From the NCBI GenBank assembly GCA_044464225.1, contig JBIQLN010000011.1:41120-105119 (forward strand): DNA of 64,000 nucleotides, in the 5' to 3' direction. The notes below the pieces were generated by a model. That model saw nothing but the letters and a program-made list of their open reading frames with translations. It made no database searches and was not told the origin of the DNA. This stretch comes from 66-474 sp044464225. Lineage in GTDB: Bacteria > Pseudomonadota > Gammaproteobacteria > Xanthomonadales > Rhodanobacteraceae. Positions 25,745 through 34,099 of the stretch are shown piece by piece (the first letter of the stretch is position 1; every line of letters begins with the position of its first letter). A program made the translations under genes and the position numbers.

Positions 25745-26155
25745 TCAGCGCCGTTCCTGCACGCGCAGCAGGTTGCCGGCGGGATCGCGGATGGCGCAGT
25801 CGCGCACGCCGTAGGGCTGCTCGGTGGGCTCTTCGACGATCTCGGCGCCGCTGGCCTGGATCTTTTCGAAAGCGGCATCGAGGTCTTTCGTGGCCAGCAG
25901 CATCATCGCGTAGGTGCCCTTCGCCATCATTTCGGCGATCGTACGCTTTTCGTCATCGGTAACGCCGGGGCTGGCCGACGGCGGAAACAGCACGATGCTG
26001 GTGTCGGGCTGGTCCGGCGGGCCGATGGTGATCCAGCGCAAACCGTTGTAGCCGACGTCGTTGCGGACTTCGAAACCCAGCACGTCGCGGTAAAACGCCA
26101 GCGACGCGTCGGGATCGGTCTGCGGAAGAAAGCTTGAATGGATGGTGATGGTCAT
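25745..26155 (-). CDS. VOC-family (glyoxalase/bleomycin resistance-like) protein
   Basis: 136 residues with paired beta-alpha-beta-beta-beta modules: DPDASLAFYRDVLGFEVRNDVGYN and DLDAAFEKIQASGAEI. The C-terminal IRDPAGNLLRVQE holds the usual metal-ligand glutamate; the N-terminal histidine ligand (H6, IHSSFL) is plausible. Substrate unknown. It follows the small AraC gene by 33 bases on the same strand, a common pairing in which the regulator controls the VOC gene. Confidence 0.9.
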   Translation of the reverse strand: MTITIHSSFLPQTDPDASLAFYRDVLGFEVRNDVGYNGLRWITIGPPDQPDTSIVLFPPSASPGVTDDEKRTIAEMMAKGTYAMMLLATKDLDAAFEKIQASGAEIVEEPTEQPYGVRDCAIRDPAGNLLRVQERR

Positions 26156-26188
26156 GGCGTTGGCAGCCGTCGCATGGGAGTTGCCATG

Positions 26189-26632
26189 CTAGGCAGGATC
26201 CGTGGCCGGCGCTTCTCGATTCCTGACCGGTTTGGTCACCTGCCTTGCCACGCACGACGGCATGCCTTCGGTGGCGCGCGCCGCCTGCCGGCGATAAACG
26301 CTGGGCGGCATGCCGACCAGTTCGGTGAAGCGCGTGCTGAAGGTGCCCATCGACGCGCAACCGACGGTGAAGCAGACGTCGGTGACGCCGAGGTCGCCGC
26401 GACGCAGCAGCGCCATCGCCCGCTCGATGCGCCGGGTCATAAGGTAGGAATAGGGCGATTCACCGAACGCCATCTTGAACTGCCGACTCAAGTGCCCGGC
26501 CGACATGTGCACGCCGCGCGCCAGCGCCTCGACGTTCAGCGGTTTGGCGTACTCGCGATCGATGCGGTCGCGCACCCGGCGCAGGCGGGCGAGATCGCGA
26601 AGGGCATGCTCGGTGGCGGGGCCTTCGTCCAT
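26189..26632 (-). CDS. Small AraC-family transcriptional regulator
   Basis: 147 residues from MDEGPA (a TTG 12 codons upstream is possible). Consists almost only of the AraC DNA-binding domain, two HTH units (LNVEALARGVHMSAGHLSRQF and VTDVCFTVGCASMGTFSTRF), with PFSYLMTRR-like linker SPYSYLMTRRIERA. No ligand domain, so it may act constitutively or with a partner. It is followed by the VOC and DUF1801 genes and likely regulates them. Confidence 0.9.
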   Translation of the reverse strand: MDEGPATEHALRDLARLRRVRDRIDREYAKPLNVEALARGVHMSAGHLSRQFKMAFGESPYSYLMTRRIERAMALLRRGDLGVTDVCFTVGCASMGTFSTRFTELVGMPPSVYRRQAARATEGMPSCVARQVTKPVRNREAPATDPA

Positions 26633-26677
26633 CGGCGCGATCGTGCCATGCCGCGCCGGTGCGCTCAAACCGGATGC

Positions 26678-27379
26678 CTATTCGTCGTACTCGAGCTTCG
26701 GATACCAGGTCGGGTGGCGGCCCTCCGGGGTGCTGTCGAGGATGGTCCACAGGGGCATCAGGTCGGGCGCGCCGCGCGGGTCCTGGCCGGGGTCGGCGCT
26801 TTCGAAACCCATCTCGCCGCTCCAGAAGTGGCGGATCACGCCGTCGCGGCGGGTGAACACGTTGAAGCCGGGGATGTCGCTGCCATCCTCGGCCACACCG
26901 AAGTAGTCACGGCTGAAGTTGCCATTGGCATCGGAATAGAGTTTCAGGTGACGCCATCCGCGTTCGCGCTTGAATGCCGCCAGCCGCTCGATCGGCGACC
27001 GCGCGATGACCACCAGCGCCGCGTTCTGTTCGACGTCGCGCGCCTCGCCGTCCCAGGCACTCAACAACGAGGTGCACATCGGACAGGGCCGTTCCCGTTG
27101 CGGACCGAACATCCAGCTGTAGGTCGCCAGCGTCTGCCTGTCGCCGAACAGGCCGGCGAAACCGGTTTCGCCCTGTTCGCCGGTGAAACGATAGTCGCCG
27201 GTGACTTCACCACCCGGGGGCAGGGCACGGCGCTGTTCGGCCACGCGTTCGATGTGGCGGCGCAATTCGATTTCTTCGGCCAGCAAGGCCTGCCGTGCGC
27301 GGCGGTATTCGGCGCTTTCGTTGGGAAAACGCATGGGGTTGCGGGCGGCGAGTTCCGCGGCGGGGACGAGCGGGGTCAT
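26678..27379 (-). CDS. DUF899 thioredoxin-fold protein
   Basis: 233 residues from MTPLVP with GGAGG seven bases upstream. DUF899 hallmarks: FPNESAEYRRARQALLAEEIELRRHIE, LPPGGEV, TYSWMFGP, PCPMCTSLL (a C-x-x-C-like CPMC at the thioredoxin active-site position) and a C-terminal PTWYPKLE. The family is thioredoxin-like with unknown activity. It sits 46 bases before the AraC gene on the same strand and may belong to the same transcript. Confidence 0.9.
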   Translation of the reverse strand: MTPLVPAAELAARNPMRFPNESAEYRRARQALLAEEIELRRHIERVAEQRRALPPGGEVTGDYRFTGEQGETGFAGLFGDRQTLATYSWMFGPQRERPCPMCTSLLSAWDGEARDVEQNAALVVIARSPIERLAAFKRERGWRHLKLYSDANGNFSRDYFGVAEDGSDIPGFNVFTRRDGVIRHFWSGEMGFESADPGQDPRGAPDLMPLWTILDSTPEGRHPTWYPKLEYDE

Positions 27380-27457
27380 GGGTTTTCCTCCATTCGGTGA
27401 AGCTTGACGTCCGGGACACATCGAAGGCACCGGTCACGACCGGCAGGAACGACCATT

Positions 27458-28111
27458 TCAATCGCGATCGGGTGCGCCCAGCGGAAACAGCGGGCGATAC
27501 GGGCGCGCGTCCTCGACGCAACGCGCGAACGACGGCCGCTGCAGGAGCCGTGCCCGATAGGCGTGCACGTTGAGGAATTGCTTGCCGATGGCGTGCGTCC
27601 AGTCGGCGTAGAACAACGCCGGCGCGGCCGCGCAATCGGCGAGGCCGAAGTCTTCGCCCGCAGCCCATTGGCGCCCGGCCATGTGGCCGTCCAGCCATGC
27701 ATACGCGGTGTCCAGCATCGCGCGCGCTTCGTCCACCCCGTAAGGGTCGCGATGGGCTTCCGGGCGCAACGGGTTCCAGACGATTTTTTGCTGCGGCGTT
27801 GAAATGTAATTGTCGAAAAAGCGGTCAAGCATGCGGACGTCGACGGCTGCGTCGGCATTCGAGGGAATCAATCGTGTCGGGCCGGGATGATGGACGTCCA
27901 GATATTCGATGATGCTGGTGGCCTCCATGACCTGCCGCTCGCCGTCCATGAGCAGCGGGAAACGCTCCAGGGGCCAGCGCCGTGCAAAGTCGGCGTACAC
28001 CTCGGGGTTGTCCGGCGAGAGATCCAGGAATTCGAAGGGCGTGTGGTTTTCGTAAAGCGCGGTCAGCGCCTTCTGGGTGTAGGACGAAAAGAGGTGGCCA
28101 TAAAGCTGCAT
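27458..28111 (-). CDS. Glutathione S-transferase family protein
   Basis: 217 residues. N-terminal thioredoxin fold starts MQLYGHLFSSYTQKA; the SSYTQK turn is the catalytic-serine position. The cis-proline loop is LERFPLLMDG and the ATSIIEYLD segment binds the glutamyl group. Helical C-terminal domain with FGLADCAAAPAL. Likely conjugates or peroxidase activity toward an unknown electrophile. Distinct from the GST at 24572 (little visible similarity outside the fold). It is divergent from the GAF-GGDEF gene. Confidence 0.9.
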   Translation of the reverse strand: MQLYGHLFSSYTQKALTALYENHTPFEFLDLSPDNPEVYADFARRWPLERFPLLMDGERQVMEATSIIEYLDVHHPGPTRLIPSNADAAVDVRMLDRFFDNYISTPQQKIVWNPLRPEAHRDPYGVDEARAMLDTAYAWLDGHMAGRQWAAGEDFGLADCAAAPALFYADWTHAIGKQFLNVHAYRARLLQRPSFARCVEDARPYRPLFPLGAPDRD

Positions 28112-28215
28112 GGATATGCCCCGTCATGGGAATTCATGCACGCGACGAACGGCCCGGCCGGAAATCGACACTGCCGCCCCCGCCGCCGATACACTCGTGG
28201 CGCGAGGGGATCTTG

Positions 28216-29322
28216 ATGGCGCATTCCAAGGCCCAGCCGACCGACATCCGCAGCCAGCACCCGCTGTGGGACGAACGCGACGCGTTCGGCCGGCGGGCGA
28301 TGCTGACCGACATCCTGGCGCAGGTATCGCACGAGGCGATGCAGGGCGACACGCTGGAAGCGATGCTGCGGGGGATCGTGGATTGCATCACCCGCCGCCT
28401 GCCGGTGACGATCGCCAGCATCATCCTGCTGAACGAAGAACGCACCCATTTCGTCCAGGAAGTGTGGGCGGGCCGCATCGAACTGGACCTGCCGGGCGGC
28501 ATGCCGTGGCCGGTCGAACTGGGCGCCGCGGGCCGCTGCGCGCGCACCGGCCGCAGCCAGTTGATCACCAACCTGCGCGACGATCCCGATTACGTGCCGG
28601 GCAACAACGAAGTGTGTTCCGAATACCTCGTGCCCATTCGGCATCGCGATCGCCTGCACGGCGTCCTCAACCTCGAAAGCACCCGCGGGGATTTTTTCAC
28701 GCCCGACGTTTGCAAGGTATTCGACGCGGTCGCCGAGCAGGTCGCGGGCGCGATCCACGCAGCGCGCCTGTTGCGCGAACTTGAAACCGCCAACCGCAAG
28801 CTGCGCGAGCTTTCGATGAGCGACGGGTTGACCGGCATCGCGAACCGTCGCTGCTTCGACCTGCGGATCGCTGAGGAATGGCAGTGCTGCGCGGAAACCG
28901 GCACGTCGCTGGCCTTGCTGATGGTGGACGTGGATTGCTTCAAGGCGCTCAACGACGCGCTGGGCCATCTCCGGGGCGACGAATGCCTGCGCGAGATCGC
29001 GCAACTGTGCGCGGGCAGGGTGCGGGGCGACAGCGACCTGGTGGCGCGGTACGGCGGCGAGGAGCTGGCGGTGCTGCTGCCTGGGTGCGCCCTCGAAGAC
29101 GCAGTACGCCTGGCCCGGCAATTGTGCGCCGGCGTGCGCGAACGGCAGATGCCGCATCCGGCATCGCCGGTCGGACCTTGGGTGACCGTCAGCGTCGGCG
29201 TCGGCGCCGCGCGGCCTTCCGGCGAAAGTTCGAATGCGTTGATCGCCGCGGCGGACCGTGCGCTGTATGCGGCCAAGGGCCATGGCCGCGACTGCGTCTC
29301 GACAGCTTCGGTCGCTGAATAG
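28216..29322 (+). CDS. GAF-GGDEF diguanylate cyclase, soluble
   Basis: 368 residues from MAHSKA with GAGGGG upstream. A GAF domain (about 40-190: VTIASIILLNEERTHFV, YLVPIRHRDRLHGVLNLES) precedes a GGDEF domain. The active loop reads GGEEL (from residue 280), with leucine in place of the usual phenylalanine, and the RxxD inhibitory site is absent because one extra residue shifts the sequence to RGDSD. The fold is otherwise complete (MVDVDCFKALND, SVGVG). It may be active without feedback, or weak. No membrane segment. Confidence 0.92.
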   Translation: MAHSKAQPTDIRSQHPLWDERDAFGRRAMLTDILAQVSHEAMQGDTLEAMLRGIVDCITRRLPVTIASIILLNEERTHFVQEVWAGRIELDLPGGMPWPVELGAAGRCARTGRSQLITNLRDDPDYVPGNNEVCSEYLVPIRHRDRLHGVLNLESTRGDFFTPDVCKVFDAVAEQVAGAIHAARLLRELETANRKLRELSMSDGLTGIANRRCFDLRIAEEWQCCAETGTSLALLMVDVDCFKALNDALGHLRGDECLREIAQLCAGRVRGDSDLVARYGGEELAVLLPGCALEDAVRLARQLCAGVRERQMPHPASPVGPWVTVSVGVGAARPSGESSNALIAAADRALYAAKGHGRDCVSTASVAE

Positions 29323-29372
29323 CCGGCGGCGCGAGCCTTGCGTCGCGGCGCCTTCGGCCTTACGTTGCAGGC

Positions 29373-29639
29373 ATGGCCAAGGGTTTTGTCAACGACGACG
29401 CGGTGCAGGAACAGATCGACGCGACAGTCGCCGACGCGGTGGCGCGCGCGCGCAGCAAGCAGCCCCGGGGGCCGGGCCGGACCCACTGCGAAGAATGCGA
29501 CGCACCCATCCCCGAAGCGCGGCGCAAGGCCGTGCCGGGCGTGCGTCTGTGCGTGAAGTGCCAGGCCGAACGCGACCGCGAGGAAGGCGTGTTCAGCGGC
29601 TACAACCGGCGGGGCAGCAAGGACAGCCAGTTGCGCTGA
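29373..29639 (+). CDS. DksA/TraR-family C4 zinc-finger protein (YbiI-like)
   Basis: 88 residues, the length of E. coli YbiI. C-terminal C4 zinc finger CEECDAPIP ... CVKCQ of the DksA/TraR type. It lacks the long coiled coil of DksA, so probably cannot reach the RNA polymerase secondary channel in the DksA manner. Gene is 50 bases after the GAF-GGDEF gene on the same strand. Role unknown. Confidence 0.9.
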   Translation: MAKGFVNDDAVQEQIDATVADAVARARSKQPRGPGRTHCEECDAPIPEARRKAVPGVRLCVKCQAERDREEGVFSGYNRRGSKDSQLR

Positions 29640-29656
29640 GGTCGCCTGGATTTTTG

Positions 29657-29855
29657 CGCGTCATTCCGGGCTGCTTCTCGCCATCCCATGTCGCTCGCGC
29701 TGCGCCCCGCCGGCCTTCTGTTCCCATCCTGCAAACTCCGTCGCGAATCGATATTCCGGATCCAGGCATCTCCGTGTCCGTTCCCGCAGGAGCCACCGGG
29801 TTCAGGCCGCGTCGGAATGACGAGCGCAAGGGAGAATCCCGGCATCGTCATTCCA
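29657..29855. repeat. Palindromic intergenic repeat, copy D
   Basis: Begins CGCGTCATTCCGGGC and ends GTCGGAATGACGAGCGC then CCCGGCATCGTCATTCC, so two inverted arms plus a partial third. The stop codon of the ArsR gene (29848) falls in the last arm, suggesting the element is inserted at, or replaced, the 3' end of that gene. It fills the whole DksA-ArsR interval. Confidence 0.6.
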
Positions 29856-30180
29856 CGAACGCCTTCAGCCGCTGCAACGCCTGATCCCATTGGGCGGCGA
29901 TGGCATCCAGCGCGCGGCGCGCCTCGTCGAGACGCGAGGGCTGCAGTTCCCACAGGCGTTCGCGGCCCTGGCGGATGTCGCGGGCGAGGCCGGCGGCTGC
30001 CAGCACTTCCAGGTGTTTGGTGACGGCCTGCCGGGTGACGGCCGTGCCCGCCGTGAGTTGCGTGATCGACAGCGCGCCGCCGGCGCACAGCGCGGCGATC
30101 AGTCGCAGGCGGGTGGGGTCGCCCAGCGCCGCGAACACCGGCGCGGCTTTCGGGAGGGGGGGCGTGCCTGATTTGCGCAT
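29848..30180 (-). CDS. ArsR-family transcriptional repressor
   Basis: 110 residues with the winged-helix ALGDPTRLRLIAAL, ISQLTAGTAVTRQAVTKHLEVLAAAGLA and the wing REGRERLW-like RQGRERLWEL. No metal-binding cysteines in the recognition helix, so it senses something other than a classic thiophilic metal. Its last codons run into repeat copy D. It follows the SRPBCC gene by nine bases and likely represses that pair through the palindrome at 30705. Confidence 0.9.
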   Translation of the reverse strand: MRKSGTPPLPKAAPVFAALGDPTRLRLIAALCAGGALSITQLTAGTAVTRQAVTKHLEVLAAAGLARDIRQGRERLWELQPSRLDEARRALDAIAAQWDQALQRLKAFVE

Positions 30181-30189
30181 GAGGTCGCG

Positions 30190-30681
30190 TCAGAACCGGG
30201 CGAGGTATCGCTTGATCAGTTTCATCTGGTGCGTCCAGCCGCCCTCGTTGGCGGCGAATGCTTTCGCGCGGCGTTCCGGCGGAAGCTTGTCGAAACCGGA
30301 CTCGGTGACGGTCAGCAATATGCCTTCCGGAGCGTCGTGCAGTTCGAACACGATCAGCGTCATCGGCTCGTGCGAATAGTCGATGGTCTTGTCGATGCCG
30401 AACGGGTGCCAGCGAAAGGCGATGCGCCGCATCGGCTGGATGCTTTCCACGATCCATTCGAAGGGGGTGCCCTCGTAGGGCGCCTGCATCGCCGCGATTT
30501 CGTCATCCACCTGGGTCGGCGCGATTTTTCCCGTCAGCCGCCGACCCTCGACGAACGATCCGTCGAAACGAACCCCGAACCATGTGCCGAACTGGTCCGC
30601 TTCGCTGAGCGCGCGCCAGACGCGTTCACGTGGAGCCTTCAGGAGAACCTGCTTTTCGATGCGGTCCGTGTTCGTGTTCAT
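30190..30681 (-). CDS. SRPBCC/AHSA1-family protein
   Basis: 163 residues from MNTNTD with GGAGG upstream (an earlier start adds nine residues). AHSA1-type lipocalin-like fold: LLKAPRERVWRALSEADQFGTWFGVRFDG and WTHQMKLIKRYL. Members bind hydrophobic ligands or act as Hsp90 activator-like proteins in eukaryotes; bacterial copies are often paired with ArsR regulators, as here. It is the first gene of that two-gene unit. Confidence 0.9.
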   Translation of the reverse strand: MNTNTDRIEKQVLLKAPRERVWRALSEADQFGTWFGVRFDGSFVEGRRLTGKIAPTQVDDEIAAMQAPYEGTPFEWIVESIQPMRRIAFRWHPFGIDKTIDYSHEPMTLIVFELHDAPEGILLTVTESGFDKLPPERRAKAFAANEGGWTHQMKLIKRYLARF

Positions 30682-30704
30682 GCGGCCTCCGGCGACAGTC
30701 ATAC

Positions 30705-30720
30705 GCAACCATGTGGTTGC
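30705..30720. promoter_or_regulatory. Putative ArsR operator
   Basis: A 16-base palindrome, GCAACC-ATGT-GGTTGC, 24 bases upstream of the SRPBCC start. A second related half, GCAACCATCTGG, follows near 30744-30755. The position and symmetry suit autorepression of the SRPBCC-ArsR unit, and possibly control of the divergent amidohydrolase. The regulator is inferred from proximity. Confidence 0.55.
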
Positions 30721-30825
30721 ATGTTAGGATGAGCATGCGCAATGCGCAACCATCTGGCCGCCCGAGGCGGAACGCGGGCCCAGCCGCGTTCCATTTATCC
30801 TTGGCGGATCGTCCGGGGACATTCC

Positions 30826-32142
30826 ATGAAACGCATCCTGCCGTTGTTGCTGTGCCTGTTCGCGTGGCCGACGCATGCCGCGGCACCGGAACCGTTGCTG
30901 CTGACCCATGTCGGACTGATCGACGGTACCGGCTCACCGGTGCAGCGCGACATGACGATCGAGATCGATGGCAACCGCATCGCCGCGGTGTATCCGGGCG
31001 GCAGCCGGGCCGTGCCGAAAGATGCGGACGTGCGCGACCTCTCGGGCAAATACGTAATCCCCGGACTGATCGACGCGCACGTGCACATCACCGATGCCGA
31101 GCCCGACATTGCCCATTACAAGACGTTCCTGAAGGCGCTGCTGTTGGGCGGGGTCACCGGCATCCGCGACATGGCCGGCGATGATCGCCTGCTGCAGTTC
31201 CTCGCCAGCCGGGCCAATTCGGACGGTTTCGCCTCGCCCGACATTTTCTATGTGGCGCTGATGGCGGGGCCGAGTTTCTTCAAGGAAGATTTCCGCGCGC
31301 AGGACGCCTCGAAGGGCGAACCGCTGGGGTTCGCACCGTGGATGCAGGCGATCGCTGCGAAGACCGACATTCCATTGGCGGTCGCCGAAGCGAAGGGCAC
31401 GGGCGCGACCGGCATCAAGTTGTATGCGAATCTTCCGGGCGCGCTGGTCGAGGCGATCACCGCGGAAGCGCACCGACAGGGCCTGCGGGTGTGGGCGCAT
31501 GCGACGGTGTTCCCGGCAACGCCGGGTGATCTCGTGAACGCCGGTGTCGACACGATTTCGCACACGCCCTATCTGGTGTGGGAAGCGGCGCCGCATGTTC
31601 CCGACGACTACAAGGTCCGCGCGATGGGCGATTTCGAACACATCAGGCCGGATGCGCCGCAGATCCTTGCGCTGTTCGATGCGATGAAGAAGCACGGCAC
31701 GATCCTCGATGCGACACTGCTGGTATTCAGCAACGAGGCGGACCACCATCCGCAACGCGTCGGCGCGGGGATCATGCCGTGGAGTTATGCGGTGACGAAA
31801 CTGGCGCACCAGCGCGGTGTCCTGATCGATGCAGGCACCGACGACGCGGGATTCCCGTACGGCAAGAACGGCCCCGAACTGGACGAGCTGCCCTCGGTGC
31901 ACCAGGAGATGGCGTTGTTGGTCAGGCACGCCGGATTCACGCCGCTGCAGGCCATCGAAGCCGCGACTCGAGTTGGCGCCGCCGCACTGGGACAGTCCGC
32001 CGATCGCGGCACGATCACGCCCGGCAAGCTGGCCGACATGGTGGTGCTGGACGCCGATCCCTCTCGCGACATCGGCAACACCACGAAAATCGATTTCGTG
32101 CTCAAGAACGGGCGCGTCCACACGCGCGCTTCCGCCGATTGA
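30826..32142 (+). CDS. Exported amidohydrolase family protein
   Basis: 438 residues from MKRILP (signal peptide ending HAA). Metal-dependent hydrolase: H-x-H motif in DAHVHI, carboxylated lysine likely in GIKLYAN, later histidines in WAHATV and ISHTPY, and D in AGTDDAGFPYG. The GLIDAHVHIT opening and TPGKLADMVVLDADP closing are those of imidazolonepropionase-like/prolidase-like exported amidohydrolases. Substrate unknown. GGGGA precedes the start. Confidence 0.88.
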   Translation: MKRILPLLLCLFAWPTHAAAPEPLLLTHVGLIDGTGSPVQRDMTIEIDGNRIAAVYPGGSRAVPKDADVRDLSGKYVIPGLIDAHVHITDAEPDIAHYKTFLKALLLGGVTGIRDMAGDDRLLQFLASRANSDGFASPDIFYVALMAGPSFFKEDFRAQDASKGEPLGFAPWMQAIAAKTDIPLAVAEAKGTGATGIKLYANLPGALVEAITAEAHRQGLRVWAHATVFPATPGDLVNAGVDTISHTPYLVWEAAPHVPDDYKVRAMGDFEHIRPDAPQILALFDAMKKHGTILDATLLVFSNEADHHPQRVGAGIMPWSYAVTKLAHQRGVLIDAGTDDAGFPYGKNGPELDELPSVHQEMALLVRHAGFTPLQAIEAATRVGAAALGQSADRGTITPGKLADMVVLDADPSRDIGNTTKIDFVLKNGRVHTRASAD

Positions 32143-32162
32143 GCCACGCGATCCCGCTCCGC

Positions 32163-32192
32163 TTGTGCCGCCACGCGAGTCATAAATACAAT
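32163..32192 (+). promoter_or_regulatory. Candidate sigma-70 promoter of the ABC-2 exporter
   Basis: TTGTGC (-35), 18-base spacer and TACAAT (-10, 32187-32192, five of six consensus) end 16 bases before the first ATG. A near-consensus -10 is notable in this GC-rich sequence, but the predicted leader would be only about 10 bases, so a downstream start or other promoter is possible. Confidence 0.4.
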
Positions 32193-32208
32193 ACCCACCG
32201 GTTCATTT

Positions 32209-33180
32209 ATGGCTATGCCCATGCAAAGTGATTCCACGGCCGGCGACGCGGCGAACGATGCCGTGATCGAGGTGCGCGGCCTCGACAAGACCTACGAAGG
32301 CGGCTTCAAGGCGCTGAAGGGCATCGACCTCACGGTGCGGCGCGGCGAAATCCTTGCACTGCTCGGCCCGAACGGCGCGGGCAAGACCACGCTGATCAGC
32401 ATCATCTGCGGCATCGTGAATCCCGGGCAGGGCACGGTGACGGTGGACGGCCACGACATCATCCGCGACTGGCGCAGAACGCGCACGATCATCGGCCTGG
32501 TGCCACAGGAACTGAAGACCGATGCGTTCGAGACGGTGTGGAACACGGTGCGTTTCAGCCGCGGCCTGTTCGGCAAGGCGCCGGACGATGCGTACCTCGA
32601 ACAGTTGTTGAAGGATCTTTCGCTGTGGGACAAGCGCGACGCGAAGATCCTGATGCTGTCGGGCGGCATGAAGCGGCGCGTGATGATCGCCAAGGCGCTG
32701 TCGCACCAGCCGATGGTGCTGTTCCTCGACGAGCCGACCGCCGGCGTCGACGTGGAACTGCGCCGCGACATGTGGGCGATGGTGCGGCGGCTGCGCGAAT
32801 CGGGCGTCACGATCATCCTGACCACGCATTACATCGAAGAAGCCGAGGACATGGCCGATCGCGTCGGCGTGATCAACAAGGGGGAACTGATCGTCGTCGA
32901 GGAAAAGACCGCGCTGATGCAGAAACTCGGCAAGAAGCAGCTGCGCCTGCAGTTGCACGAGCCGGTTTCCGGCCTGCCCGAAACGTTGTCGGCATACGGG
33001 CTGGAACTCAACGGCAAGCGCGACGAGATCACTTACACCTACGACACCCAGAGCGAACGCACCGGTATCACCGCGTTGCTGCGCGACCTTGCCGCCGCAG
33101 GCATCGGCTTCAAGGACCTGAACACGCGCCAGGACACGCTGGAGCAGATCTTCGTGGAACTGGTCAAGGAGGACGCATGA
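32209..33180 (+). CDS. ABC-2 transporter ATP-binding protein
   Basis: 323 residues (starts at the second or third ATG, 32215 and 32221, are also possible; no clear ribosome site). Walker A LLGPNGAGKTT, signature LSGGMKRR, Walker B VLFLDEPT and H-loop THY are intact. A C-terminal regulatory stretch of about 80 residues follows, as in DrrA/NodI-type ATPases. Permease gene overlaps by four bases. The cargo is unknown: DrrAB-type systems export drugs, polysaccharide or lipid. Confidence 0.93.
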   Translation: MAMPMQSDSTAGDAANDAVIEVRGLDKTYEGGFKALKGIDLTVRRGEILALLGPNGAGKTTLISIICGIVNPGQGTVTVDGHDIIRDWRRTRTIIGLVPQELKTDAFETVWNTVRFSRGLFGKAPDDAYLEQLLKDLSLWDKRDAKILMLSGGMKRRVMIAKALSHQPMVLFLDEPTAGVDVELRRDMWAMVRRLRESGVTIILTTHYIEEAEDMADRVGVINKGELIVVEEKTALMQKLGKKQLRLQLHEPVSGLPETLSAYGLELNGKRDEITYTYDTQSERTGITALLRDLAAAGIGFKDLNTRQDTLEQIFVELVKEDA

Positions 33181-33938
33181 ACCTGCACGGCATCCGCGCG
33201 ATCTACAAGTTCGAGATGGCCCGCACCGGGCGTACGCTGATGCAGAGCGTGCTGTCGCCGGTGGTGTCCACGTCGCTGTACTTCGTGGTGTTCGGTTCGG
33301 CGATCGGCTCGCGCATCACCAGCGTGGAGGGCGTGAGTTACGCGGCCTTCATCATTCCCGGGCTGGTGATGCTGTCGCTGCTGATGCAGAGTGTGTCGAA
33401 TGCATCATTCGGCATCTACTTCCCGAAATTCGTCGGCACCATCTACGAGGTGCATTCGGCGCCGTTGTCTTACCTCGAAATCGTTACCGGCTACGTGGGC
33501 GCGGCCGCAACCAAGGCGATCATCGTCGGCCTGATCATCCTCGGCACCGCAAGGCTGTTCGTGCCGTATTCGATCGCGCATCCGGCAGTGATGGTGCTGT
33601 TCCTGGTGATGACCACGGTGGCCTTCAGCCTGTTCGGTTTCATCATCGGGATCTGGGCGGACAATTTCGAGAAACTGCAAGTCGTGCCGCTGATGGTCAT
33701 CACGCCGTTGACGTTCCTCGGCGGCAGCTTCTATTCGATCCACATGCTGCCGCCTTTCTGGCAGAAGGTGACGCTGTTCAACCCGGTGGTGTATTTGATC
33801 TCCGGCTTCCGCTGGAGCTTCTTCGGGCTCGCCGACGTGAACGTCGGCATCAGCGTGGTCGCGACACTGGGCTTTCTTGCGTTGTGCCTCGCGGGCGTGT
33901 GGTGGATCTTCCGGACGGGTTGGCGGCTGAAAGCCTGA
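33177..33938 (+). CDS. ABC-2 type membrane permease
   Basis: 253 residues with six predicted transmembrane helices and the ABC-2 signature region (LTFLGGSFYSIHMLPPFWQKVTLFNPVVYLI). The ATG overlaps the ATPase stop as ATGA, a translational coupling. Family: DrrB/NodJ/YhhJ-type exporter subunit. Together with the ATPase it forms a half-transporter dimer at the inner membrane. Confidence 0.92.
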   Translation: MNLHGIRAIYKFEMARTGRTLMQSVLSPVVSTSLYFVVFGSAIGSRITSVEGVSYAAFIIPGLVMLSLLMQSVSNASFGIYFPKFVGTIYEVHSAPLSYLEIVTGYVGAAATKAIIVGLIILGTARLFVPYSIAHPAVMVLFLVMTTVAFSLFGFIIGIWADNFEKLQVVPLMVITPLTFLGGSFYSIHMLPPFWQKVTLFNPVVYLISGFRWSFFGLADVNVGISVVATLGFLALCLAGVWWIFRTGWRLKA

Positions 33939-33982
33939 CCGCACGCGTCGGCAGCGCGTGAATATGTGTTTCCACATGCGCA

Positions 33983-34028
33983 GTGCGTCACGGTCCGGTT
34001 CCGGATTCGGTGAAAATCCGTGACGCAC
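33983..34028 (+). repeat. Long hairpin between the exporter and diguanylate cyclase genes
   Basis: A perfect 11-bp stem (33983-33993 GTGCGTCACGG with 34018-34028) encloses a 24-base loop. There is no T tract. It ends 71 bases before the start of the MASE2-GGDEF gene and 44 bases after the permease stop. It could be a 5' leader element of the cyclase, an operator for a dimeric regulator, or a transcript end. Confidence 0.6.
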
Positions 34029-34099
34029 GTCGGCACGGACGCGGGCATGGCACCGGTCTTGCTCGAGTGGAACCCGAAGCCATCCGGGTTGCCGCGTCC

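Noticed and set aside
33939..34099. A cyclic-di-GMP riboswitch before the MASE2-GGDEF gene
   Set aside because: The hairpin is present but the GEMM-I conserved bases, tetraloop and receptor are absent.
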